Part shown: one piece after another, positions 1 through 5,705 of the stretch
Numbering within the stretch: position 1 is the first letter of the stretch
Layout: the number at the start of each line of letters is the position of its first letter
Origin: Sulfurimonas sp.
GTDB taxonomy: Bacteria; Campylobacterota; Campylobacteria; Campylobacterales; Sulfurimonadaceae
Length of the DNA: 5,705 nucleotides
Assembly: GCA_026988735.1 (NCBI GenBank)
Contig: JALSKR010000287.1
Coordinates: 1-5,705 of the forward strand
Direction: 5' to 3'
Made by a program: the position numbers and the translations under genes
The notes under the pieces: model-generated
Database searches by the model: none
What the model was told of the DNA's origin: nothing
The model's input: only the letters and a program-made list of their open reading frames with translations

Positions 1-1971
1 TGTTTTACGCCTGAGATGGACATACAGTTACATGTAATCCAAAATGCCATCAAAGCGCATGCAAAGGCAAAAGAGCAGAACTTTTTTTATGCGCTCAATG
101 AGCTTGCAGATGTCTATAAAAAAGCGAAAAAAGCACTCTATATTGATGAGAGTGAGCTGAGTTTTTCTGATGTGACACTGTTGGTGTATGAAATACTGCA
201 CCGTCTCAATGAGAGTGAATTTTTATATTTTCGTCTCGATGCCACGATAGAGCATATGCTGCTTGATGAATTTCAAGATACAAGTGTACTGCAGTATGAG
301 ATTTTAAAACCGCTGATCGCAGAGATAACATCAGGTGAAGGGGTTTGCAGCGAGGGGAGTTTTTTCTTTGTGGGGGATGTGAAGCAGTCTATTTACCGTT
401 TTCGCGGGGGTGTTTCGGCACTTTTTGGCGAAGTTGCCAAAGAGAACCGTACAGAGGTGAAAAAGCTTCTGACAAACTACCGTTCACAAAAAGAGGTCAT
501 AGAGTTTGTAAACACTGTCTTTATGAAAAAGATGAAAAACTATACACCACAGCTTGTGCGCCAAGAAGCACAGGGCGGATATGTGGAAGTGATAGAAAAT
601 GACGAACTTTTAGAAGAACTTGCTACACAGGTAAAGCGTTTGATTGATTTGGGTGCAGATGTCAACGACATTGCCGTTTTGTGTGCGACCAACAGTGACG
701 GACAGGCGATAAAAAATGCACTCGAAGAAGAGAAGATAGAAGTAGTAACCGAGACAACGACAAAACTTATCAACCAAAGAAGCGTCAAAGCGGTTTTGGA
801 GTATCTGAAGTATCTCTACTTTAGAGAAGATATTTACAGGCATAACTTTTTTGCTTTGATAAAGCAGGAAGTGCGTTCAATTGCTTATGTCGATTTTAAC
901 AGCGTAAAACTGATAGATGTTGTCAAAAAATGTATAAATGAATATAAACTTTTTAACGATGATTTTCATCTCATTCGCTTTTTGAGTGCTGTCTCAAATT
1001 ATGCAGATGTTGAAGCGCTTTTGTTTGAGTATGAACGGCTCGATACCTCTGCGGCAGCGACCGACATCAGCGGAGTGCGGGTTTTGACGGTGCACAAATC
1101 AAAAGGGCTGGAGTATGAACATGTCATTGTACTAGACAGATTAAAAAAAGCACCTGCTGCTCGTAATACGATTATTTACAATTATGACGGCATCAGACTG
1201 CAAAATATCTATTTGCGAACAAAAAACAGAGAACTCCTTGACAACGACTATGCCTATGCGCTTGCAAAAGAGAAAGAGCTGATAAGAGAAGACAGTTTAA
1301 ATGCCTTGTATGTTGCCTTTACAAGGGCAAGAGAAAATCTCATCATCATTCAAAAATCAAAAGATTCTACCTTTGAACTGCTGGATTTGAAACCTTCAAA
1401 GTTTGGAGAGTTACGCTCTACATGTAAAGCCAAAGAGCGTACGCAACAGTATAAAAAACTCCCTTTTGAAAATATCTATTATGGAACGCAGAGTGATTTG
1501 TTGGCATTGGAGCGTGAAGATGAAGAGGATCTGCAAGCGATTAATTTTGGAACAGCTCTGCATTATACGCTGGAGATGATGACAGAATTTACGCAAGAAG
1601 CACTCCAATGTGCCAAAGATATGATGCTCAATAAATACGGCTTTATGCTTGAAGAGTCAGAAGTTGAAGATATTGTGCAAAGAGTAAACACTCTTTTAGG
1701 TTCTCAAGAGTTTTTAGATTTGACACAGGGAATTTGCTACAGAGAAAAAGCCCTGCGATACAAAAACAACCTGCGGTATCTTGATCTACTTGTAAAAAAA
1801 GAGGACGGTTCATGGTGTGTTATAGACTATAAAAGTTCGCAAAAGTACACACAGCATCATCTCAAACAGGTGAGATACTACATCAAAGCTGTAGAGGAGA
1901 TTACCGGCACAAAAGTTGAGGGGTATATATGCTATCTTTTACAGGAGCGTGTTACATTAGTGCAGGTCTAG
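1..1971 (+). CDS. addA: AddA-type (RecB-like) helicase-nuclease, 5' partial
   Basis: This is the ATP-dependent 3'-5' helicase plus nuclease subunit of an AddAB-type complex, which processes double-strand DNA ends for RecA-dependent repair in the cytoplasm. The frame is open from base 1, so the first visible Met (base 16) is internal. Counting from that Met, the superfamily 1 motifs appear in order: DEFQDT (84-89, Walker B), GDVKQSIYRFRGG (120-132), NYRS (154-157), LTVHKSKGLEYE (357-368) and YVAFTRARE (432-440, arginine finger). The C-terminal RecB-family nuclease looks intact: GTALH (His516), YLD (Asp590), DYKSS (Asp604, Lys606) and QVRYY (Gln618). The Walker A motif and early helicase motifs are missing because they lie off the left edge; relatives of about 900 residues suggest some 250 residues are absent. 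The TAG stop overlaps the end of the convergent gene. An addB partner is not in view. The family assignment is firm; the symbol addA rather than a generic RecB-like name is an inference from the likely phylum. Confidence 0.85.
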   Translation, partial: CFTPEMDIQLHVIQNAIKAHAKAKEQNFFYALNELADVYKKAKKALYIDESELSFSDVTLLVYEILHRLNESEFLYFRLDATIEHMLLDEFQDTSVLQYEILKPLIAEITSGEGVCSEGSFFFVGDVKQSIYRFRGGVSALFGEVAKENRTEVKKLLTNYRSQKEVIEFVNTVFMKKMKNYTPQLVRQEAQGGYVEVIENDELLEELATQVKRLIDLGADVNDIAVLCATNSDGQAIKNALEEEKIEVVTETTTKLINQRSVKAVLEYLKYLYFREDIYRHNFFALIKQEVRSIAYVDFNSVKLIDVVKKCINEYKLFNDDFHLIRFLSAVSNYADVEALLFEYERLDTSAAATDISGVRVLTVHKSKGLEYEHVIVLDRLKKAPAARNTIIYNYDGIRLQNIYLRTKNRELLDNDYAYALAKEKELIREDSLNALYVAFTRARENLIIIQKSKDSTFELLDLKPSKFGELRSTCKAKERTQQYKKLPFENIYYGTQSDLLALEREDEEDLQAINFGTALHYTLEMMTEFTQEALQCAKDMMLNKYGFMLEESEVEDIVQRVNTLLGSQEFLDLTQGICYREKALRYKNNLRYLDLLVKKEDGSWCVIDYKSSQKYTQHHLKQVRYYIKAVEEITGTKVEGYICYLLQERVTLVQV

Positions 1972-3604
1972 GTTCAGATATTTCATACCCTTGAGCATAA
2001 TCAATACCCATTTTTTTCACATATTCATATACTTCCGCAGAACAGACAAATTCGGCAATAACAGGAATGTTTTTCTGATGGGCATAATCGAGTATTGTTT
2101 TTGCCGTAATTTGGGAGTTTTTGTCAGCAACGATATTTTTTATAAATACCCCGTCTATTTTTATAAAATCTATTTTTAGATTGTTGAGCTGTCCGAAATT
2201 TGAGCATTCTGCACCAAAGTCATCAATGGCTAACTTACACCCAAGGTCATGCAAAATATTAAGCGTTTTTTGAATCTCTTTGTGTTTTGCAATACTGTTG
2301 TTTTCCAAAATTTCAAAGGTGAGCCTTTCCGGTTTGATATTGTACTTTTTGATATTTTTTTTGACAACACTCATAAACTGTGGATGTTTCAAGTCATAAT
2401 CACTGATGTTGACTGTAAAGTTATAAGAACTGGTCTGAATCTTTTTACAGGCTTCTTCAAGTATTATTTTGAAAATTTCAAAGAGTTGTCCGCTGTAGCG
2501 GGCAGCATCCAAAAAATGGTAGGGAGAATAGATTTCACCCTCATACTCTATGCGGACGAGACTTTCATACTTTTCAATTCTGTTTGTTTTAAGGTTTTTT
2601 ATAGGCTGGAAATAGGCGAGAATCCTGTGCTCACTCAGTGCCTCCCGTATTCTTCCCGTCCACAGAGAATTTGAATGAATGGTTCGAAGAATTGTCAAAT
2701 CATCACTGTATGTTTTCAGATTGTTTTTTCCATACAGACGAGCCTCTTTTAAGGCAAATTCTGCTTTTTGTATAATGTTTCCATAGTCATCAAGCACCAC
2801 GCCGATACTGGCAGTCAAATGTATCTTGATGCCGTTGATGGAGAAAAGATGGTTGTAAATGTCATCTTTTACCTTTGTAATTCTCTGTTCGATTGAGAGC
2901 GTGTCTCCCTGTGTATAGAGCATGGCAAATAGATCTGCTTCAAGATGAAAAACTTGAGCATCCTGGGTATATCTTTTTAGCAAAAAGTGGGCAAATGCCT
3001 GTAGGACCTTGTCTCCAAAATCAAAACCGTTGTGGTTGTTGATGACACTGAAATCATCAATGTTGATAAGGATAAGAGATTTCTTTCCGGTGCTGCTGAG
3101 TTTTTCAGAGAGTTTGAGACGGTTTGGCAGCCCTGTGACCTCATTTGTAGTCATTTTTGTGTAAATTTCATCTTTTTTGTCTTGTATATCTTTAAACTGC
3201 TGGTACTGTTTAATGGCTGCGCGTACAGTCAAAAAAAACTTTTGGGACTCTATGCAGGCGCGTGATCTGTAGTCATTTATATCATAATGCTCAAGAATTT
3301 CATCAGTTGGTACAGCCGAGTCTACACTGTCTATAATGACTATTCGCATAGTAGTGCTGATTTGTGCCCGAATGTAGTTGATCAACAGAAGCCCGCCGCT
3401 CAGCTTTTCTACATTGATATCAATAAAAGCTACAGCGATATCTCTGTTTTTTTGAATAATTTCTCTTGCCTCTTCTGCATTATGTGCGTGGAGAACTTTG
3501 AGCTTTTTATGGAAAATGATGGCATCTCCCAGCTTTTCTTTTAAAATATCGTGGACAAAAGCATCATTGCCAACCAGTAGTACTTCCCAAAAATTTGTAG
3601 ACAT
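1952..3604 (-). CDS. Receiver-GGDEF(degenerate)-EAL protein, predicted c-di-GMP phosphodiesterase, downstream paralog
   Basis: This is a predicted cytoplasmic c-di-GMP signalling protein of 550 residues with no membrane segment. Numbering here is from the upstream ATG at 3616; subtract 4 for the chosen start. The receiver spans about 10-140 with phospho-acceptor candidate Asp66 (FIDI), but the usual acidic pair is Gly16-Asn17 (LVGND), and the late conserved Lys region reads YDINDYRSR with no Lys. Phosphorylation is therefore doubtful. The GGDEF domain spans about 155-305: TGLPNR is present, but the signature is EADLF (226-230), so cyclase activity is unlikely. The EAL domain spans about 325-550: ESLVR (Glu351), Asn403, Glu435, Asp465-Asp466, Lys486, Glu522 and Gln542 keep the metal and catalytic positions. 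The start at 3604 is preferred over 3616 because GGAG lies 6 bases upstream and this Met aligns with the second Met of the paralog. It lies about 100 bases downstream of that paralog on the same strand. Target and partner kinase are unknown. Confidence 0.88.
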   Translation of the reverse strand: MSTNFWEVLLVGNDAFVHDILKEKLGDAIIFHKKLKVLHAHNAEEAREIIQKNRDIAVAFIDINVEKLSGGLLLINYIRAQISTTMRIVIIDSVDSAVPTDEILEHYDINDYRSRACIESQKFFLTVRAAIKQYQQFKDIQDKKDEIYTKMTTNEVTGLPNRLKLSEKLSSTGKKSLILINIDDFSVINNHNGFDFGDKVLQAFAHFLLKRYTQDAQVFHLEADLFAMLYTQGDTLSIEQRITKVKDDIYNHLFSINGIKIHLTASIGVVLDDYGNIIQKAEFALKEARLYGKNNLKTYSDDLTILRTIHSNSLWTGRIREALSEHRILAYFQPIKNLKTNRIEKYESLVRIEYEGEIYSPYHFLDAARYSGQLFEIFKIILEEACKKIQTSSYNFTVNISDYDLKHPQFMSVVKKNIKKYNIKPERLTFEILENNSIAKHKEIQKTLNILHDLGCKLAIDDFGAECSNFGQLNNLKIDFIKIDGVFIKNIVADKNSQITAKTILDYAHQKNIPVIAEFVCSAEVYEYVKKMGIDYAQGYEISEPRPALM

Positions 3605-3610
3605 TATGAA

Positions 3611-3614
3611 CTCC
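3611..3614 (-). promoter_or_regulatory. Ribosome binding site deciding the start at 3604
   Basis: On the minus strand GGAG is followed by six bases (TTCATA) and then ATG at 3604-3602. The alternative in-frame ATG at 3616 overlaps this GGAG and is preceded by TAACGC, with no Shine-Dalgarno-like sequence. This supports the shorter 550-residue product. Confidence 0.7.
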
Positions 3615-3628
3615 ATGCGTTAGTAACT

Positions 3629-3634
3629 ATTATA
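3629..3634 (-). promoter_or_regulatory. Candidate -10 box of the downstream paralog
   Basis: A perfect TATAAT lies on the minus strand 24 bases upstream of the ATG at 3604. Transcription would start near 3622, which leaves a leader of about 18 bases and almost none before the alternative ATG at 3616. No good -35 is seen 16-18 bases upstream (TAAAAG at 17). That is common for sigma-70 promoters in Campylobacterota, but it also means chance in AT-rich DNA cannot be excluded. If real, the second paralog has its own promoter as well as possible read-through from the first. Confidence 0.4.
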
Positions 3635-3705
3635 TATCGCTGCTCATAAAACTTTTATTAATCAATTAAATGAGGATTCTCAGAAGGAAAGGCTTTTTAT
3701 CTGGT

Positions 3706-5385
3706 TTAAGGAGACAAGGAGTCTAATTCCTGCAAATCAGGTTTCGGTTCTGCAATTTCGTATCCCTGAACAAACTCTACGCCAAGGGCTGAGACATAAT
3801 CATATACCTCTTTGGAACAGACATACTCGGCAATGACAGGAATTCCTTTTTTATGAGCAAAATCAATAATTGTAGTGGTAACAATTTGAGAGTTTTTATC
3901 TGTTATTATGTTTTTGATGTAGGCACCGTCTATTTTGATAAAATCGACAGGCAGGTTGTTAAGCTGTCCAAAGTTGGAACACTGCGCACCAAAGTCATCT
4001 ATGGCAAGTCTAAATCCTTCTGCGTGCAGTTCATTCAAGAGGGCTTGAATGTTTTTGTTGCGGGCTATACTGTCATTTTCAAGAATCTCAAAGGTGATTC
4101 GCGAATGCGGCAGATTGTACTTTTTGAGTATTTTTTTTGCTGTCTGCAAAAAATCAGGGTACTGCATGTCATACTGGCTGATATTTACTGTAAAGAAGTA
4201 AGTGTTCTGCGAGGCCTTTTTACAGGCTTCTTCGAGGACAAACTGAAATATTTTAAAAATCTGTCCGCTGTAGAGTGCCGCATCCAAAAAGTGAAAAGGG
4301 GAGTAGATTTCATTTTCATGCTCAAGTCTGACAAGGGCTTCATATTTGATAATTTTACCTGTTTTTACCTCGAGGATAGGCTGAAAATAGGCATGCATTT
4401 TATGGTTGTGCAGGGCATCGCGTACGCGTGTACTCCACAGAGAATTGGTGTGAATTGTGCGTAATATATTCAAATCATCTGTATACTTTTGAATACTGTT
4501 TTTTCCGTAACGGCGTGCCTCTTTGAGGGCAAACTCCGCTTTTTGGATGATATTTCCGCGTTCATAAAGGGCAATTCCAATACTTGCGGTAAGGCGGGTT
4601 TTTATCCCCTCTACATTAAATGTATATTTTGCGATGTCATCTTTGATGCGTAAAATATTCTCTTCGGTAGAGTCTCCTTCCATTTTTACACACAACATTG
4701 CAAAGTTGTCAGAGTGCAGATGATAAATCTGTGCATATTTTGTATATTTTTTTTCCAGAAACTTTGCAAAAGTACGCAGTACCTTGTTTCCAAAATCAAA
4801 TCCGTTATGTTCATTGATGAGACTGAAGTCGTCTATATTGATTAAAATAAGTGATTTTTCTCCCATGGTATCGAGGTTTTCAGAAAGCTTGATTCTGTTT
4901 GGCAAACCGGTGACTTCATTGGTTGTCATTTTTTTGTAGATCTCGTCTCTGCTGGATTTAATCTCTTTGTACTGTTCATACTGCTTCAGAGCAGTTCTGA
5001 TAATCAAATAAAATTTATCACTGAGTATCTCTGCTCTTTCTTTGTAGCCGTTGATATCATACAGATCAAAAATTTTATTTGGAGGAACAGGCGAGTTGCC
5101 GCTGTCAATCATGATGATTCTTATGTTTGTATTGTGAAGAGTATTTCTTATGTGCTCTACAAGTTTTAATCCGGCATCGGGTGTTTCCATAGATATGTCT
5201 ATAAAAGCAAGAGAGGTGTCGGTGTTGTCTTTTAAGAGTTCTTTGGCCTCTTGGGCATTGTGTGCATGGAGGATTTTGACAGGTTTGTTTTGAATTGAAA
5301 TATTTTGCAGTTCTTTTTTGATCACATCATGCACAGCAATATCATCATCAACGACTAAAATTTCCCAATATTTATCAGACATCAT
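3706..5385 (-). CDS. Receiver-GGDEF(degenerate)-EAL protein, predicted c-di-GMP phosphodiesterase, upstream paralog
   Basis: This is a predicted cytoplasmic response regulator of 559 residues with an EAL output that would hydrolyse c-di-GMP to pGpG. The receiver (about 7-135) has the acidic pair Asp13-Asp14 (VVDDD) and phospho-acceptor Asp63 (FIDISMET). METPDAGL and YDINGYK resemble receivers of the DUF3369-type response regulators. A charged helical linker (about 132-153) leads to the GGDEF domain (about 154-303), which has TGLPNR at 159-164. Its signature is HSDNF (224-228) and no RxxD inhibitory site precedes it, so it is probably not a cyclase. The EAL domain (about 325-550) keeps EALVR (Glu349), Asn401, Glu433, Asp463-Asp464, Lys484, Glu520 and Gln540. 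AEGVE is replaced by AEYVC, and the loop after DDFG reads AQCSNF. ATG codons at 5385 and 5382 both fit the AGGA site; the second aligns with the paralog's start. No histidine kinase gene is adjacent. Phosphodiesterase activity is likely but unproven. Confidence 0.9.
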   Translation of the reverse strand: MMSDKYWEILVVDDDIAVHDVIKKELQNISIQNKPVKILHAHNAQEAKELLKDNTDTSLAFIDISMETPDAGLKLVEHIRNTLHNTNIRIIMIDSGNSPVPPNKIFDLYDINGYKERAEILSDKFYLIIRTALKQYEQYKEIKSSRDEIYKKMTTNEVTGLPNRIKLSENLDTMGEKSLILINIDDFSLINEHNGFDFGNKVLRTFAKFLEKKYTKYAQIYHLHSDNFAMLCVKMEGDSTEENILRIKDDIAKYTFNVEGIKTRLTASIGIALYERGNIIQKAEFALKEARRYGKNSIQKYTDDLNILRTIHTNSLWSTRVRDALHNHKMHAYFQPILEVKTGKIIKYEALVRLEHENEIYSPFHFLDAALYSGQIFKIFQFVLEEACKKASQNTYFFTVNISQYDMQYPDFLQTAKKILKKYNLPHSRITFEILENDSIARNKNIQALLNELHAEGFRLAIDDFGAQCSNFGQLNNLPVDFIKIDGAYIKNIITDKNSQIVTTTIIDFAHKKGIPVIAEYVCSKEVYDYVSALGVEFVQGYEIAEPKPDLQELDSLSP

Positions 5386-5391
5386 TACATT

Positions 5392-5395
5392 TCCT
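5392..5395 (-). promoter_or_regulatory. Ribosome binding site of the upstream paralog
   Basis: On the minus strand AGGA lies 6 bases before the ATG at 5385 and 9 before the in-frame ATG at 5382, so it does not decide between them. An out-of-frame ATG-TAA sits between the site and the start (5390-5385). A short inverted repeat, CTAGT/ACTAG (5394-5398 and 5413-5417), could pair in the leader RNA and cover half of the site. The stem is only 5 bp, so this is weak. Confidence 0.6.
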
Positions 5396-5441
5396 AGTAG
5401 TATTACCCATAGACTAGCATGAAAAAGATTAATATTTGTTT

Positions 5442-5470
5442 ATAATAAACGGGGGGGGGAATATTGTTCA
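5442..5470 (-). promoter_or_regulatory. Candidate promoter of the upstream paralog with a C9 tract in its spacer
   Basis: Read on the minus strand, TGAACA (5470-5465, 4 of 6 matches to TTGACA) and TATTAT (5447-5442, 5 of 6 matches to TATAAT) are separated by exactly 17 bases, of which nine are the C tract. Transcription would begin near 5435, giving a leader of about 50 bases. The -10 lies inside a small inverted repeat, GTTTA-TTA-TAAAC (5438-5450), which also reads TATAAT on the plus strand. This rests on motif matching alone; no start site has been measured. Confidence 0.45.
5451..5459. repeat. G9 homopolymer tract (C9 on the minus strand)
   Basis: Nine consecutive G lie in otherwise AT-rich intergenic DNA. 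G/C runs of this length are prone to slipped-strand length change and are the usual basis of phase variation in Campylobacter and Helicobacter. The six G at its right end plus AA also form an 8-bp inverted repeat with TTCACCCC (5467-5474), with one mismatch and a 5-base loop. The run length should be treated as approximate, since homopolymers are also error-prone in sequencing. Confidence 0.9.
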
Positions 5471-5480
5471 CCCCAATCCA

Positions 5481-5600
5481 CTAAAAACTAAATTTCAAGA
5501 GTTGAGCAATAGAGTCATCTAAATCCCATCTATTGTTGATGAGTTGTTCTTGAATAGATTTAGCACCATTAAGGTGCAATATATAGCTGTCAAATTTCAT
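5481..5600 (-). CDS. Small hypothetical ORF or C-terminal remnant (39 aa)
   Basis: A minus-strand frame begins MKFDSYILHLNGAKSIQEQ and ends LLKFSF before TAG at 5483-5481. The composition looks protein-like (mixed charged and hydrophobic residues), but I do not recognise it. No Shine-Dalgarno-like sequence precedes the ATG at 5600. The same frame stays open to the window edge at 5705, through a hydrophobic, Leu/Phe-rich stretch of 35 codons. It could therefore be the tail of a longer gene, a decayed remnant, or chance. The plus strand of the same bases also carries a 36-codon open stretch, which weakens the case. Confidence 0.2.
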   Translation of the reverse strand: MKFDSYILHLNGAKSIQEQLINNRWDLDDSIAQLLKFSF

Positions 5601-5659
5601 AAACAAACAAAAGGTAGAACAAGAATTGCTTAACAATACGAAAAAGATGGATTGTAAAA

Positions 5660-5705
5660 ATGTATGTAAAATATTCTTTTTCAGATTTAGAAATAACTGA
5701 AGTAA
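5660..5705 (+). CDS. Possible 5' end of a plus-strand gene, cut by the window edge
   Basis: ATG at 5660 opens a frame reading MYVKYSFSDLEITEV that is still open at the last base. A weak GGA lies 8 bases upstream (5649-5651). Fifteen codons are too few to identify a family or to rule out chance. The frame would be divergent from the signalling gene at 3706-5385, with the G9 region between them. Confidence 0.22.
   Translation, partial: MYVKYSFSDLEITEV

Larger units (their letters stand above)
3605..3705. other. Intergenic spacer between the paralogs
   Basis: This stretch of about 100 bases separates the TAA of the upstream paralog from the start of the downstream one. It contains the candidate -10 and ribosome binding site listed separately. 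It also holds a short AT-rich inverted repeat, TTAAT-CA-ATTAA at 3658-3669, upstream of the -10. No hairpin followed by a T-run is visible on the minus strand, so there is no evidence for a terminator and co-transcription remains possible. Confidence 0.5.
5471..5705. other. Unassigned region at the right edge
   Basis: I recognise no gene family here. Two weak coding candidates, a 39-codon minus-strand frame and a plus-strand start at 5660, are listed separately. Small inverted repeats include GCACC-ATTAA-GGTGC (5563-5577) and a pair about 115 bases apart, GTTGAGCAAT (5501-5510) and ATTGCTTAAC (5625-5634), with one mismatch. No poly-T hairpin terminator, tRNA-like fold or insertion sequence end could be supported. 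It could be intergenic DNA, a gene remnant or the edge of a gene lying mostly to the right. Confidence 0.4.

Noticed and set aside
2249..2674. Plus-strand open frame of 141 codons opposite the downstream EAL gene
   Set aside because: It is an antisense shadow of the EAL domain. A similar shadow occurs at the matching place in the paralog only because the coding strands are similar.
3658..3669. TTAATCAATTAA as an operator
   Set aside because: It is a short AT-only type of inverted repeat in an AT-rich spacer, with no second copy upstream of the paralog. It could easily be chance.
3853..4464. Plus-strand open frame of 203 codons opposite the upstream EAL gene
   Set aside because: It lies wholly antisense to a well-conserved EAL domain, has no family motif, and its Phe/Val/Cys-rich composition is what the complement of this coding sequence would give.
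4747..4754. Runs of eight A in the signalling genes (also at 4131-4138 and 2355-2362) as phase-variation sites
   Set aside because: Such runs encode Lys-Lys and are expected by chance in AT-rich coding DNA. The reading frames are intact, and nothing singles these runs out as switches.
5451..5474. G-quadruplex or rho-independent terminator formed by the G9 tract and nearby CCCC
   Set aside because: A single G run does not form the usual four-run quadruplex pattern, and the mismatched 8-bp stem is not followed by a T-run on either strand.
5451..5705. Insertion sequence end at the G9 boundary
   Set aside because: I see no matching terminal inverted repeat, target duplication or recognisable transposase motif within the window.

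Overview
The window looks like a piece of an AT-rich Campylobacterota chromosome, probably a Sulfurimonas-like free-living member. This is an inference from three things: the AddA/RecB-like helicase-nuclease type, the style of the EAL domains (for example AE(F/Y)VCS(K/A)EV in place of the usual AEGVE), and the A/T-rich codon use. No rRNA, tRNA, CRISPR array or recognisable insertion sequence is visible.

Layout: bases 1-1971 (+) are the C-terminal two thirds or so of an AddA-type (RecB-like) helicase-nuclease, whose N-terminus lies off the left edge. It meets tail to tail, with a 20-bp overlap, a minus-strand gene at 1952-3604. That gene and the next minus-strand gene (3706-5385) are tandem paralogs. 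Both encode cytoplasmic proteins of about 550-560 residues with a receiver, a degenerate GGDEF and an EAL domain, and so are predicted c-di-GMP signalling proteins. Bases 5386-5705 hold the leader and putative promoter of the upstream paralog, a run of nine G (nine C on the coding strand), and about 235 bases with only weak coding candidates.

How the parts work together: the DNA-repair gene is probably unrelated to its neighbours apart from the convergent overlap. The two signalling genes look like a duplicated and diverging pair. Both keep the main EAL phosphodiesterase residues and both have lost the GGDEF signature, so c-di-GMP breakdown or binding is the likely output. They differ at the input: the upstream paralog has an intact receiver acidic pair and phospho-acceptor Asp, while the downstream one has lost the acidic pair.

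The most interesting observation is that the C9 tract upstream of the first paralog falls inside the 17-bp spacer between a plausible -35 (TGAACA) and -10 (TATTAT). This is the arrangement used by phase-variable promoters that switch by spacer length. If real, expression of this c-di-GMP gene, and perhaps of its downstream partner, would vary stochastically. The sequence suggests this but cannot prove it.
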